From positions 3,162,001 to 3,226,000 of the forward strand of contig NZ_JARZAE010000004.1 in assembly GCF_029892095.1 (NCBI RefSeq): a DNA stretch of 64,000 nt, in the 5' to 3' direction. Origin of the DNA: Kitasatospora sp. MAP12-44 (lineage in GTDB: Bacteria > Actinomycetota > Actinomycetes > Streptomycetales > Streptomycetaceae). Below are positions 8,834 through 16,738 of this stretch, one piece after another. The position numbers and the translations under genes were made by a program. The notes beneath the pieces are model-generated. The model saw nothing but the letters and a program-made list of their open reading frames with translations. It searched no databases and was not told where the DNA came from. Position 1 is the stretch's first letter. The number at the start of each line of letters is the position of its first letter.

Positions 8834-11485
8834 TCACGCTCGCTGCTCAGGGCCTCCAGCCAAGCCGGGCCGCACCCGCTGCGCATCGGCAGCGCCGCCG
8901 TCCGGGTGAGCGCCGGACCGGCGCAGCGAGCGCACGCTGGGCAGTCGCGGACGGACCAGGAACCCCTCGGCCATGCCGTTGGCGACCGCGATGGTGGGCA
9001 GCTCGGAGGACTTCTCATAGAGCAGGAAGCGCGGTTCCCAGGCGGGCTGGTACTTGGCGTTGGCCCGGTACAGCGACTCCAGCTGCCACCAGCGCGACAG
9101 GAAGCGCAGCACCCCGCGCCAGAGCCGCAGCACCGGTCCGGCGCCGAGTTTGCCGCCCTGCTCGAAGACGTAGCGGAACATCGCGAAGTTGAGCGAGACC
9201 CGGGTGACGGGCTGCTCGCCCCTGGCCGCCCGGGTCAGCAGCTCGGTGATCATGAACTCCACCAGCCCGTTGTCCGACTCCCGGTCACGGCGCATCAGGT
9301 CCAGCGAGAGCCCGTGCGAGCCCCAGGGGACGAAGCTGAGCAGGGCGCAGGTGCGGTCGTTGTCGTCCCGGCACTCGATCATCAGGCAGTCTCCGTCCGT
9401 CGGATCGCCGAGCCGGCCCAGCGCCATCGAGAAGCCGCGCTCGGTACGGCCGTGCCGCCAGGCGTCGGCGAGGTGCACCAGGGCGTTCAGCTCCTCCTCC
9501 GGGATGTCCCGGTGGCGGCGCAGTACGGCGTGGTAGCCGGCCTTGCGCACCCGGTTGTACGTCTGACGCAGGGTGCGCATCGAGCGGCCCTCCAGGCTGA
9601 AGCCGTCCACCTCGACGATCGCCTCGTCGCCGAACTCCAGCGCCTTCAGCCCGGCCCGCTCGTACACCGTGCCGGCCTGCTCGCTGGCACCGGTGACCGC
9701 CGGCACCCAGGCGTTGGTCCGGGCGGTCTCCCGCCAGACCTCGATCGCCTGCGGCCAGGCCTCCGGGTCGCCGATCGGATCGCCCGAGGCGAGCGCGACC
9801 CCGTTGACCACGCGGTAGAGCACCGCGGCCTTGCCGGACGGCGACCAGCAGACCGACTTGTCGCGGCGCAGCGCGAAGTAGCCGAGCGAGTCGCGGCCGC
9901 CGTGGCGTTCCAGCAGCGCGCGCAGCCGCTGCTCATCGGCCTCCTGCATGTGCAAGCGGCCGATCGGGGAGCGGAAGAAGACCCGCAGCACCAGCAGGAA
10001 GAGCGCCGCGCCCAGCACGTTGATCGTCAGGTCGGCCAGCCGGGTGACCCGCACGGTCGGCGTCACGTCGCCGAGGCCGGAGAGGGTGAACAGCCGCAGC
10101 ACGGTGTACTTCAGGCACTCGCCCCAACTGGCCTGCGGCGCCGTGCCGGCGTGCACCAGCAGGGTCCCCAGGCCGATCACGATGATCCCGCCGACCACCA
10201 GGGTCCACAGGCCGAGGACGGCGTTGCCGCGCTCGCCGCGCGCGTGGAAGGCCCGCCGGCTGAACACCAGGGCGAGCAGCACCAGCGCGGTGAGGACGGC
10301 GGAGATCCAGTTGAACGGGTGTCCGCGGTCCTCCGGCAGCACGGTCAGCGCGATCAGGAAGACCGTCGCGTAGGCGGCGACCACGGTGGTGGCGACGATC
10401 CAGGCGGCCCGCTTGCGGCGGCGCAGCATCACCGCGAGCAGCGCGGCGAAGAGCGCGGCGGTGAAGCCCGCGGTCACCAGGACGGGCGTGAAGAACTCGC
10501 CGCTGTTGGCGCGGTGGACCCGCTCGCGGAACGGGGTGATCAGGCCGGCCAACAGGTTGAGCAGGGCGGCGATCCGGATGTACCACTCGGCGAAGGTCGC
10601 ACAGCGGGTCCGCCAGCGCGGCAGCGGCGGGCGGGGCCCCGGCGGCGGGGGCGGGGGCGGGGGGACCGGCGCGAGCGGGGGCGCCGCAGCGGGTGCGACG
10701 GGCGGCGGTGCGGGCGCCGCCCCGGCCTCCGCGGCCGGCGGCGGCAGGGCCAGCGGGGTGCCTGCCAGCAGGTTGTAGACCGAGAGTTTCATCCGGTGCA
10801 TCCGCTGGTGCACCCGGGCATCCCGGCGCTCCGCCCGGGCCATCCGCTTGGGACGGCTGCGGTAGCGCCAGCGGGCCCACGGGCTCTGCGGCCGGCCCAG
10901 CCGGATCGCGCCGACCACGGCGAGCACCGGGATCATCACGCCCAGCAGGCCGGTCCAGAGCTTGCCCTTGAGCAGACTGACCGTCACCAGCGCCAGAAGG
11001 ATGGCCGCCACGATCAGCTGGCTGGGCGAGATCCGCCGGCTGAAGCCGCCGAACGGCAGATTGCCGAGCAGCAGCAGTCCGATGATCGCCACGGCGAGGA
11101 TCACCGCGTCGACCGACTTGCGCCCCTGGTCGCTCCAGTAGACGTCCTCCAGGTGCAGCACCAGCGCGAACTCGTCGAGCACCAGCCCGCAGCCGATGCC
11201 GAAGGCCAGGCCCAGGATGTTCCACAGGTCCCCGCCGTTGCCCCGCACGGTGAACGAGCCGACACCGGCGATCAGCATCAGCGTCTGCCCGAAGACCACG
11301 TGGTGGATGTGCAGGCCGCCCGGCGTGACGTTGCCCGGCCACCACTTGGTGCCGCGCCGGATCATCCGGACGCTGAACCGGATGAAGAGGAAGGAGGCGA
11401 TCAGCCCCACCAGGAGCAGGAAGAGCGGCTCCCGGCCCGAGACGACGATGCGCGAGTGGTAGGCGTGCAGCAGCGCGTCCCACAT
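8834..11485 (-). CDS. MprF-type lysylphosphatidylglycerol synthase with extra N-terminal membrane domain
   Basis: 883 residues. The N-terminal ~210 residues form a polytopic membrane domain with a conserved-looking HIHH motif (about 59) and a DEFALVLHLED segment. A proline-only linker around 255-285 follows, then a second membrane block (about 310-515) and the C-terminal DUF2156/GNAT-like aminoacyl-tRNA transferase domain (about 530-840; SDNGLVEFMITELL and RVSLNFAMFRYVFEQGG are typical). Such enzymes transfer lysine (or alanine) from tRNA to phosphatidylglycerol, lowering surface charge and increasing resistance to cationic peptides. ATG at 11485 has GGAGGAG upstream. Compared with ordinary MprF the N-terminal module and poly-proline hinge look like a fusion. 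Confidence 0.85.
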   Translation of the reverse strand: MWDALLHAYHSRIVVSGREPLFLLLVGLIASFLFIRFSVRMIRRGTKWWPGNVTPGGLHIHHVVFGQTLMLIAGVGSFTVRGNGGDLWNILGLAFGIGCGLVLDEFALVLHLEDVYWSDQGRKSVDAVILAVAIIGLLLLGNLPFGGFSRRISPSQLIVAAILLALVTVSLLKGKLWTGLLGVMIPVLAVVGAIRLGRPQSPWARWRYRSRPKRMARAERRDARVHQRMHRMKLSVYNLLAGTPLALPPPAAEAGAAPAPPPVAPAAAPPLAPVPPPPPPPPGPRPPLPRWRTRCATFAEWYIRIAALLNLLAGLITPFRERVHRANSGEFFTPVLVTAGFTAALFAALLAVMLRRRKRAAWIVATTVVAAYATVFLIALTVLPEDRGHPFNWISAVLTALVLLALVFSRRAFHARGERGNAVLGLWTLVVGGIIVIGLGTLLVHAGTAPQASWGECLKYTVLRLFTLSGLGDVTPTVRVTRLADLTINVLGAALFLLVLRVFFRSPIGRLHMQEADEQRLRALLERHGGRDSLGYFALRRDKSVCWSPSGKAAVLYRVVNGVALASGDPIGDPEAWPQAIEVWRETARTNAWVPAVTGASEQAGTVYERAGLKALEFGDEAIVEVDGFSLEGRSMRTLRQTYNRVRKAGYHAVLRRHRDIPEEELNALVHLADAWRHGRTERGFSMALGRLGDPTDGDCLMIECRDDNDRTCALLSFVPWGSHGLSLDLMRRDRESDNGLVEFMITELLTRAARGEQPVTRVSLNFAMFRYVFEQGGKLGAGPVLRLWRGVLRFLSRWWQLESLYRANAKYQPAWEPRFLLYEKSSELPTIAVANGMAEGFLVRPRLPSVRSLRRSGAHPDGGAADAQRVRPGLAGGPEQRA

Positions 11486-11870
11486 GGCTCCGCACTCTCC
11501 TCCCGGCGCGGCCCCACCGCGGCCCTCGGTTCATGTGATGATGCCTCACCCCCGGCCGCGACTCGACGCGCCACCGCACTGCGCCGGACGAGGGATCGCG
11601 TCAGGCCCTCCGCTCCCCCAGCCCGTTCCGGCACCGTTCTCGTGCCATGCTGTGGAACAAATAGCCTATAACGGTACATCAACGGACATAACGCCAAAAA
11701 GCCACCGCCGCCTGTCGTTGACTCAGGACAGCGCCGATCCCCGATCGGCCCCCTTCGCCCGCGCCGGCTTCCGCGTTCCGCCCGCCCGGCGCCCCCACCC
11801 GCCTCCTCGCGCCGGCCGGCCACACCCGTTGATCAGCCGTAGGGCTCCGACGTCTCGAAACGGAGTGACC
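11486..11870. other. 385-bp divergent promoter region
   Basis: No gene recognised. It separates the MprF-type gene (minus) from the deacetylase gene (plus). An AT-rich patch at about 11648-11705 probably carries the promoters. A 7-bp inverted repeat with a 3-base loop (GCCGATC/GATCGGC, 11733-11749) lies between that patch and the deacetylase gene. Confidence 0.5.
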
Positions 11871-13160
11871 ATGGACGCTCTCTCCCGCCGAACTCTGCTG
11901 GCGGCCGGTGCGGCGACCGCCGCCGCGGCCGCGACCGGGTGCGGAAGCCGGGTCGCACCGCGCGGCACGGTCGCGAAGTCCGACGCCGTCAACGCGCCCG
12001 TCCCGGTGCCCGCCGATCCCAGCAAGCCCGCCGGCTCCGACGCGCCGAGCCCGTCCGGCGCTCCCGGTCGTCCCCCCGCCAGCCTGATCGGCGACGGATC
12101 GACCTCCGACACCGGCCCGCAGCCCAACCAGCCGCACGCCGTCCCGCTCGAGCTCGGCGAGCGGCCACCGCAGTTCGTGGTCTTCTCCTGGGACGGCGCC
12201 GGGGAGCTGGACAACCAGCTGTTCTCCCGGTTCCGCCAGCTGGCCAAGGACCACAACGCCGGGATGACCTTCTTCCTCAGCGGCCTCTACCTGCTGCCGG
12301 AGTCCAAGAAGGAGCTGTACCACCCGCCGCAGCACCACGTCGGCGCCTCCGAGATCGGCTATCTGAGCGACCAGCACATCCACGACACGCTGGTCCAGGT
12401 CGGCGCCGCCTGGCTGGACGGCCACGAGATCGGCACCCACTTCAACGGCCACTTCTGCGGCAGCAACGGCGTCGGGAAGTGGTCGCCGGAGGAGTGGAAC
12501 AGCGAGATCGACCAGGCCATCAGCTTTGTGAACAACTGGAAGACCAACACCGGCTTCACCGACCTGCCGCCGCTGCCCTTCGACTACCACCGGGAGCTGA
12601 TCGGCAGCCGCACCCCGTGCCTGGAGGGCCAGCGCGGCCTGCTGCCGACGGCCACGCTGCGCGAGTGGAAGTACGACAGCAGCGGGGCTGGCGGACTCCA
12701 GGTCTGGCCGCAGAAGATCCAGGGCGGCGCGCTGTGGGACATGCCGCTGCAGTCCATCCCGTTCCCCGGGCACACCTTCCAGGTCCTCTCGATGGACTAC
12801 AACATCATGTTCAACCAGTGCGGCGACAACACCAAGGGCGACCCGAAGAAGCGCCCCGGCTGGCAGGTCCAGGCCCGGGACGCCTACCTGGCCGGCTTCG
12901 ACCGCGCCTACCACGGCAACCGGGCACCGATGATCATCGGCAACCACTTCGAGGAGTGGAACGGCGGCATCTACATGGACGCCGTGGAGGAGGTGCTGAA
13001 GACCATCGCGGACAAGCCCGAGGTACGGCTGGTCTCGTTCCGCCAGCTGATCCAGTGGCTGGAGGTGCAGGACCCGGCGGTGCTGCGCAAGCTGCAGAGC
13101 CTGCCGGTCGGCCAGGCGCCCAGCGAGGGCTGGTCCAGCTTCCTGGGCTCCGGCCGGTAA
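11871..13160 (+). CDS. Tat-exported lipoprotein, NodB-like polysaccharide deacetylase
   Basis: 429 residues. Twin-arginine signal (SRRTLLAAG) ending in a lipobox-like ATGC at Cys24, then a Pro/Ser-rich linker and a NodB-homology-like domain. Motif 1 appears as FSWDGAGE (Asp in place of the usual DD pair), and motif 2 as HEIGTHFNGHF, carrying the metal-binding His-x3-His pattern. A late IGNHFEEWNGGIYMDA segment corresponds to motifs 4/5 with His. Likely removes acetyl groups from a surface glycan; the substrate is unknown. ATG at 11871 has GGAG six bases upstream. Only one Asp is seen in motif 1, so activity should not be assumed. Confidence 0.8.
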   Translation: MDALSRRTLLAAGAATAAAAATGCGSRVAPRGTVAKSDAVNAPVPVPADPSKPAGSDAPSPSGAPGRPPASLIGDGSTSDTGPQPNQPHAVPLELGERPPQFVVFSWDGAGELDNQLFSRFRQLAKDHNAGMTFFLSGLYLLPESKKELYHPPQHHVGASEIGYLSDQHIHDTLVQVGAAWLDGHEIGTHFNGHFCGSNGVGKWSPEEWNSEIDQAISFVNNWKTNTGFTDLPPLPFDYHRELIGSRTPCLEGQRGLLPTATLREWKYDSSGAGGLQVWPQKIQGGALWDMPLQSIPFPGHTFQVLSMDYNIMFNQCGDNTKGDPKKRPGWQVQARDAYLAGFDRAYHGNRAPMIIGNHFEEWNGGIYMDAVEEVLKTIADKPEVRLVSFRQLIQWLEVQDPAVLRKLQSLPVGQAPSEGWSSFLGSGR

Positions 13161-13342
13161 CCCGGTTGGCGCTACCCCGCGGCACCAGCCATCACCCCAG
13201 GTAGCCGCCCCTTTCCGGGGTGTTCCGGCGGCCGGCTGCGCATGCGGCCCGCCTCGTCGGCGCTTACCTCTTGATTCCAGGACGCGGTTTCGCCTATTTC
13301 CACTCGGGGACGACCCCGTGACCGCGTCCCGGGAGAACCACC

Positions 13343-13981
13343 ATGCGCGCTCGTCACTTCGTCGGCGGAGGGGTGCTGGCCGTGGCTGCCGCCCTCGGCG
13401 CCGCCACCGCCGCCTCCGCCGCCGGCAACCCGGTCGTCATCCAGCCGAACGCGGTCACCCCCGGCAGCCAGTTCACGGTCTTCGACGGGGGCAACTGCGA
13501 CAGCTCCGGCGGCACCGCCCGCTTCAGCTCGCGCGAGCACGCGGGCGAGGACATCCCGGCGGTGCAGCTCGGCTCGCTGCGCGGGCTGGTCGGCGCCGTG
13601 GCCACCGTCCCCGAGCAGGCCAGGCCCGGGGTGTACCAGGTCTCCATCCAGTGCAAGACGGTGACCGAGAGCCAGCTGACCGCCACCTTCACGGTCAGTC
13701 CGAGCGGCAAGCCCGACGGCAAGTCCGATAGCAAGTCGGACGGCAAGCCCGACGGCACGTCCGATGGCAGGCCGGAACTCCCCGGCGGCTCCGGCAGCTC
13801 CGGCAGTTCCGGCGGCGCGCAGTCGGGCGAGTTCGGTGAGCCGAAGGGACCGACGCACGCCGGCCTCGGCGGCAGCACCGGGCCCAACCTCCCCGAGACG
13901 CTGGCCGGCGCCACGCTGCTCACCACCGCCGCCGCGGCCACCGTCCTGCACCTGCGCCACCGCCGCGGCTCGGCCTCCTGA
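13343..13981 (+). CDS. Secreted protein with LPxT-like C-terminal anchor
   Basis: 212 residues of unknown function. Signal peptide at 1-27 (ending AASAA), a globular part (about 28-120) with two cysteines that could pair (FDGGNCDSS and SIQCKTV), a Lys/Asp/Ser-rich repeat (units of KPDG, KSDG) at about 126-147, a Gly/Ser spacer, and a C-terminus made of LPET, then a hydrophobic stretch (LAGATLLTTAAAATVLHL) and a basic tail RHRR. That order is the layout of a sortase sorting signal, although the residue after LPET is Leu, not Gly. ATG at 13343 has GGGAGA upstream. The sortase gene is about 4.5 kb away. Confidence 0.8.
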   Translation: MRARHFVGGGVLAVAAALGAATAASAAGNPVVIQPNAVTPGSQFTVFDGGNCDSSGGTARFSSREHAGEDIPAVQLGSLRGLVGAVATVPEQARPGVYQVSIQCKTVTESQLTATFTVSPSGKPDGKSDSKSDGKPDGTSDGRPELPGGSGSSGSSGGAQSGEFGEPKGPTHAGLGGSTGPNLPETLAGATLLTTAAAATVLHLRHRRGSAS

Positions 13982-14011
13982 GGCCGACCGGCAAATGGAG
14001 GGCGGCGACCG

Positions 14012-15481
14012 TCAGGCGCGCGGGCGGACGCGGGCCGCGAGGACGGCCCCGAGCAGAGCCACCGCCGCCATCACCAGGAAGATCATCGCGAACGCCCCAC
14101 GCGCGCCACTGCCGGACGAACCGGCAGTGGCGGCGGCGATCGCGCCGCCGCCGAGGGCCGAGAAGAGCACGCCCGCCAGGCCGACCAGCAGGACGTTGCC
14201 CAGCGCGTCGGACATCTGCAGGGAGGCCGAGTTGGCGCCGGCGGCCTCCGGGGGCGAGAGCTTCATCATCAGGACGCTGATGCTGGTGACCGACAGGCCC
14301 ATGCCGGTGCCGCCGATCGCCCAGGCCGCCGCCGCCGTCCAGGTCGGAGCGGCCGGGAGCAGCACCAGACCGGCACCGGCGATGGCCAGCGCGGTGAGCG
14401 CGAAGCCCAGTCGGATCAGCCCCTCGCGGTGCCGGTCGGCGCCCGGCCGGCCCTGCAGCCAGGAGCCGAACGCCCAGGTCAGGCCACCGCTGGTGAGGGT
14501 CAGGCCGGCCAGGGTCGGCGAGAGATGGCGCTGCATGACCATCATCAGCGGGATGAACGCCTCCGCCGCGAAGAACGCCCCCGCCGCGACCCCGCGCAGC
14601 AGGATCAGCGTGGGCAGCCCGCGCGCGGCCCGCAGCGTGCCGGGCGGGAGCAGCCGGAGGACGGCGGGCACCAGCAGCCCGGCCCCGGCGGCCGCCGGGA
14701 GCAGCGCGAGCAGGTCGAGGCGCCCACCGGCGTACTGCAGCAGGCCGGCGCCCAGCGCGGCCATCGCGGCGAGCGCGATCCGGCGCCGGTCGAGTCGCCC
14801 GTGGTCATGCCGCTGCCCCTCCCGCGCCGCCCGCTCGCGCTCCGAACGCCGCAGCGCCGGGCCCATCACCGCGAGCGGCAGCACCACCAGCACCGGCACC
14901 GACAGGAAGACCCAGCGCCACCCCAGGTGCTGGGTGACCGCCCCGGACACCACAGGACCGACGATCGACGGCAGCACCCACGCGGACGAGAAGGCCGCGA
15001 AGACCGCCGGGCGCAACCGCTCCGGAAACGCCCGGCCGACCACCACGTACAGCGCGACGATCACCAGTCCGCCGCCCAGCCCCTGGATCGCCCGTCCCCC
15101 GACGAAGATCCACATGTCCGCCGCCGTCCCGGCCACCACCAGCCCGACGCCGAAGATCCCGATCCCCGCGAACAGCGGCAGCATCGGCCCGCGCCGGTCG
15201 CACCACTCCCCCGAGAGCGCCATCGCGAACAGCGTGCTGGTGAAGTACCCGGAGAACGCGAACGCGTAGAGCGCCAACCCGTGCAACTGCCGCGCCGCTA
15301 CCGGCATCGCGGTGTTCACCGCGGTGGCCTCGAAGGCGAGCAGCAGCACGACCGAGACCATCCCGAGCGTGAGCGCCCGGTGCCGCGGTCCGAGCACTCC
15401 GCCGAGCCCGTCGTCCGGGTCCGGCAGGGCCGTGGGGGCGGGGTCGACGGAGGTGGTGGAGGTAGCGGTCATGCCGAACAT
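14012..15481 (-). CDS. MFS drug/metabolite exporter (DHA2-like)
   Basis: 489 residues with about 14 predicted membrane helices. Motif A-like sequence (LSGEWCDRRGPM) follows helix 2 and motif C-like glycines are present (LPSIVGPVVSGAV), as in proton-coupled drug antiporters. No co-transcribed regulator of TetR or MarR type is seen. Two ATG codons (15481 and 15472) are equally possible starts; neither has a clear Shine-Dalgarno sequence, so leaderless translation may apply. Substrate unknown. Confidence 0.87.
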   Translation of the reverse strand: MFGMTATSTTSVDPAPTALPDPDDGLGGVLGPRHRALTLGMVSVVLLLAFEATAVNTAMPVAARQLHGLALYAFAFSGYFTSTLFAMALSGEWCDRRGPMLPLFAGIGIFGVGLVVAGTAADMWIFVGGRAIQGLGGGLVIVALYVVVGRAFPERLRPAVFAAFSSAWVLPSIVGPVVSGAVTQHLGWRWVFLSVPVLVVLPLAVMGPALRRSERERAAREGQRHDHGRLDRRRIALAAMAALGAGLLQYAGGRLDLLALLPAAAGAGLLVPAVLRLLPPGTLRAARGLPTLILLRGVAAGAFFAAEAFIPLMMVMQRHLSPTLAGLTLTSGGLTWAFGSWLQGRPGADRHREGLIRLGFALTALAIAGAGLVLLPAAPTWTAAAAWAIGGTGMGLSVTSISVLMMKLSPPEAAGANSASLQMSDALGNVLLVGLAGVLFSALGGGAIAAATAGSSGSGARGAFAMIFLVMAAVALLGAVLAARVRPRA

Positions 15482-15599
15482 CGTAAGTGCCGTCGCACGG
15501 GTTGACTCCTGACCCGCGACCCATGATCACTCAGTCGCTGGTCCTAGGACTTCCCAGCGGACTTCCCGGTGGACTTCATACGCCCTTAACAGTCGGCTA

Positions 15600-15629
15600 T
15601 TGACGGGCCATCGGACGGACCGTCAAGAT
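15600..15629 (+). promoter_or_regulatory. Candidate housekeeping promoter for the uORF/tRNA-Cys transcript
   Basis: TTGACG at 15600-15605 and CAAGAT at 15624-15629 with an 18-bp spacer, close to the HrdB consensus. It would start a transcript near 15636 that runs through the short Cys-rich ORF and into tRNA-Cys. The remaining 15482-15599 stretch holds the start region of the divergent MFS gene. Confidence 0.5.
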
Positions 15630-15678
15630 AAAGAACAAGAAAGCAGCGCAGAACCCCGGACGGAGAGGAGCCCACGCC

Positions 15679-15759
15679 ATGAACACCAATTCCCACGGCC
15701 TGACCGCTCACTCCTGTCGCCACTCGCAGGCGTGTTGTCCCGCCTGTCGCCTCGCCTGA
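15679..15759 (+). CDS. Tiny cysteine-rich ORF upstream of tRNA-Cys (possible leader peptide)
   Basis: 26-codon ORF with a strong ribosome-binding site (GGAGAGGAG, 15661-15670). It contains four cysteine codons, all TGT, which is the rare Cys codon in this GC-rich genome, clustered in its second half (CRHSQACCPACRLA). It ends 28 bp before tRNA-Cys, and a hairpin lies between. The arrangement resembles a leader peptide that would stall when charged tRNA-Cys is scarce. No homologue is known to me; coding status rests on the ribosome-binding site, codon content and context. Confidence 0.5.
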   Translation: MNTNSHGLTAHSCRHSQACCPACRLA

Positions 15760-15762
15760 CCC

Positions 15763-15782
15763 GAGAGCTCAGCAGAGCGCTC
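15763..15782 (+). promoter_or_regulatory. Hairpin between the Cys-rich ORF and tRNA-Cys
   Basis: GAGAGCTC (15763-15770) pairs with GAGCGCTC (15775-15782) in seven of eight positions with a 4-base loop. There is no T-run. It begins 3 bases after the ORF stop codon, so a terminating or stalled ribosome would cover or free it. Role in attenuation or processing is inference. Confidence 0.4.
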
Positions 15783-15787
15783 CGCAC

Positions 15788-15863
15788 GGCCGTGTGCCCG
15801 AGTGGCTCCAGGGGACCGACTGCAAATCGGTTTACGCGGGTTCGATTCCCGCCATGGCCTCCA
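15788..15863 (+). tRNA. tRNA-Cys (anticodon GCA), CCA encoded
   Basis: Acceptor stem GGCCGTG/CATGGCC (15788-15794 with 15853-15859, one G-U), discriminator T and encoded CCA at 15861-15863. Anticodon stem ACCGA/TCGGT encloses loop CTGCAAA with anticodon GCA. The T arm has the GTTCGATTC loop. All parts of a class I tRNA are present. Confidence 0.93.
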
Positions 15864-15880
15864 TGTCTCCACGCAGAAGA

Positions 15881-15916
15881 AATGACCGGTCGGCGACAAT
15901 AAGCCGCTCGGTCATT
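15881..15916 (+). terminator. Likely terminator of the tRNA-Cys transcript
   Basis: AATGACCG (15881-15888) pairs with CGGTCATT (15909-15916), with an inner GGC/GCC helix and an AT-rich loop. It begins 17 bases after the tRNA CCA end. Confidence 0.6.
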
Positions 15917-16045
15917 CCGCGTGCCGCTGCACAGAATTGCCTGCCAGAATTCCAGGCCGGATTTCCATTCAGGTGTTCACTCGTTCCGGTGAGGTACAGC
16001 CCGAACCATCAACAGCATGATCACCTCGCGTCTAGCGTCACGCTC

Positions 16046-16420
16046 ATGTGTGAGCGATACAGCATCGAGCTGGAGCCCGAGGTCGAGAGCTGGCTCGACG
16101 TCCTACCCCGGGAGCACTACCGGACCGTCGAATTCCATGTGGATCGGCTGGCCGACCGTCCGGAGATCCTCGGCGAGCCCTACTCCCGTCATCTGGGCGG
16201 CCCATTGCGCGAGCTACGGTTCCACCTCGGAAGTGCTGCCGTGAGAGTCACCTACTGGCTGGCCCCTGGCCGCCGTATCGTGTTGCTCACGGTCTTCCGC
16301 AAAACCCGGATGCGGGAGGAGGCACAGGTGCAGCGCGCTCGTTGGGCCCAGAAGGAGTGCGAACAAGCGCACGGCCCTGCTGATGTCGACTACCACCGGA
16401 CCTTCGAGGAGCAGTCATGA
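16046..16420 (+). CDS. RelE/HigB-type toxin
   Basis: 124 residues of the HigB/Gp49-like toxin family (RelE superfamily), typically ribosome-dependent mRNA interferases. Recognisable pattern: LPREHYRTVEFHVDRL, LRELRFHLGSAAVRVTYW, then IVLLTVFRKTRMREEAQVQRA, which carries the basic residues expected near the active site. Start at ATG 16046 has no clear Shine-Dalgarno sequence, so leaderless translation is possible. Its last four bases overlap the antitoxin start (ATGA), implying translational coupling. The pair sits directly after a tRNA gene, a common insertion point for mobile modules, though I found no duplicated tRNA end. Confidence 0.85.
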   Translation: MCERYSIELEPEVESWLDVLPREHYRTVEFHVDRLADRPEILGEPYSRHLGGPLRELRFHLGSAAVRVTYWLAPGRRIVLLTVFRKTRMREEAQVQRARWAQKECEQAHGPADVDYHRTFEEQS

Positions 16421-16728
16421 GCCGCGGCTACCACACCCAATGGCGGATCTCCGCCGAGCATCGGGCGGACCCCGCCTACGTGGAGGCCGCGGCGGCGGTG
16501 GCTCTGGGGCAGGCCGTCTACGACCGCAGGACGGCCCTCGGACTGAGTGAGCAGGAGGTCGCCGCCCGGACTGGTCTGTCCACGGCCGAGGTGGAGCGCA
16601 TCGAAGGCGGTGGCAGCGCCCCGACGCTCCAGTTGCTGCGCCGCCTCGCCGCCGCTCTGGATGCCCGGCTGGACGCGACGATTGACGGAGACGAGACACG
16701 CCTGGAGTTCAGGCCACACGCGGCCTGA
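16417..16728 (+). CDS. XRE-family HTH antitoxin (HigA-like)
   Basis: 103 residues with a Cro/CI helix-turn-helix at about 38-90 (LGLSEQEVAARTGLSTAEVERIEGG, then PTLQLLRRLAAALDARL). It overlaps the toxin gene by 4 bp and should bind and neutralise it and repress their shared promoter. The order toxin-antitoxin is the hig order. Its final codons lie inside a 14-bp hairpin that probably ends the operon. Confidence 0.87.
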   Translation: MSRGYHTQWRISAEHRADPAYVEAAAAVALGQAVYDRRTALGLSEQEVAARTGLSTAEVERIEGGGSAPTLQLLRRLAAALDARLDATIDGDETRLEFRPHAA

Positions 16729-16735
16729 ACTCCAG
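16702..16735. terminator. Hairpin terminator embedded in the end of the antitoxin gene
   Basis: CTGGAGTTCAGGCC (16702-16715) and GGCCTGAACTCCAG (16722-16735) are perfect inverted copies with a 6-base loop. The stem includes the antitoxin stop codon. The next bases repeat TCAGGCC and contain the stop codon of the convergent molybdenum-subunit gene, so the element can serve both directions. Confidence 0.75.
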
Positions 16736-16738
16736 CGC

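Noticed and set aside
15788..16735. Integrated mobile island at tRNA-Cys with duplicated attachment site
   Set aside because: No integrase and no second copy of the tRNA 3' end were found; only a toxin-antitoxin pair follows the tRNA.
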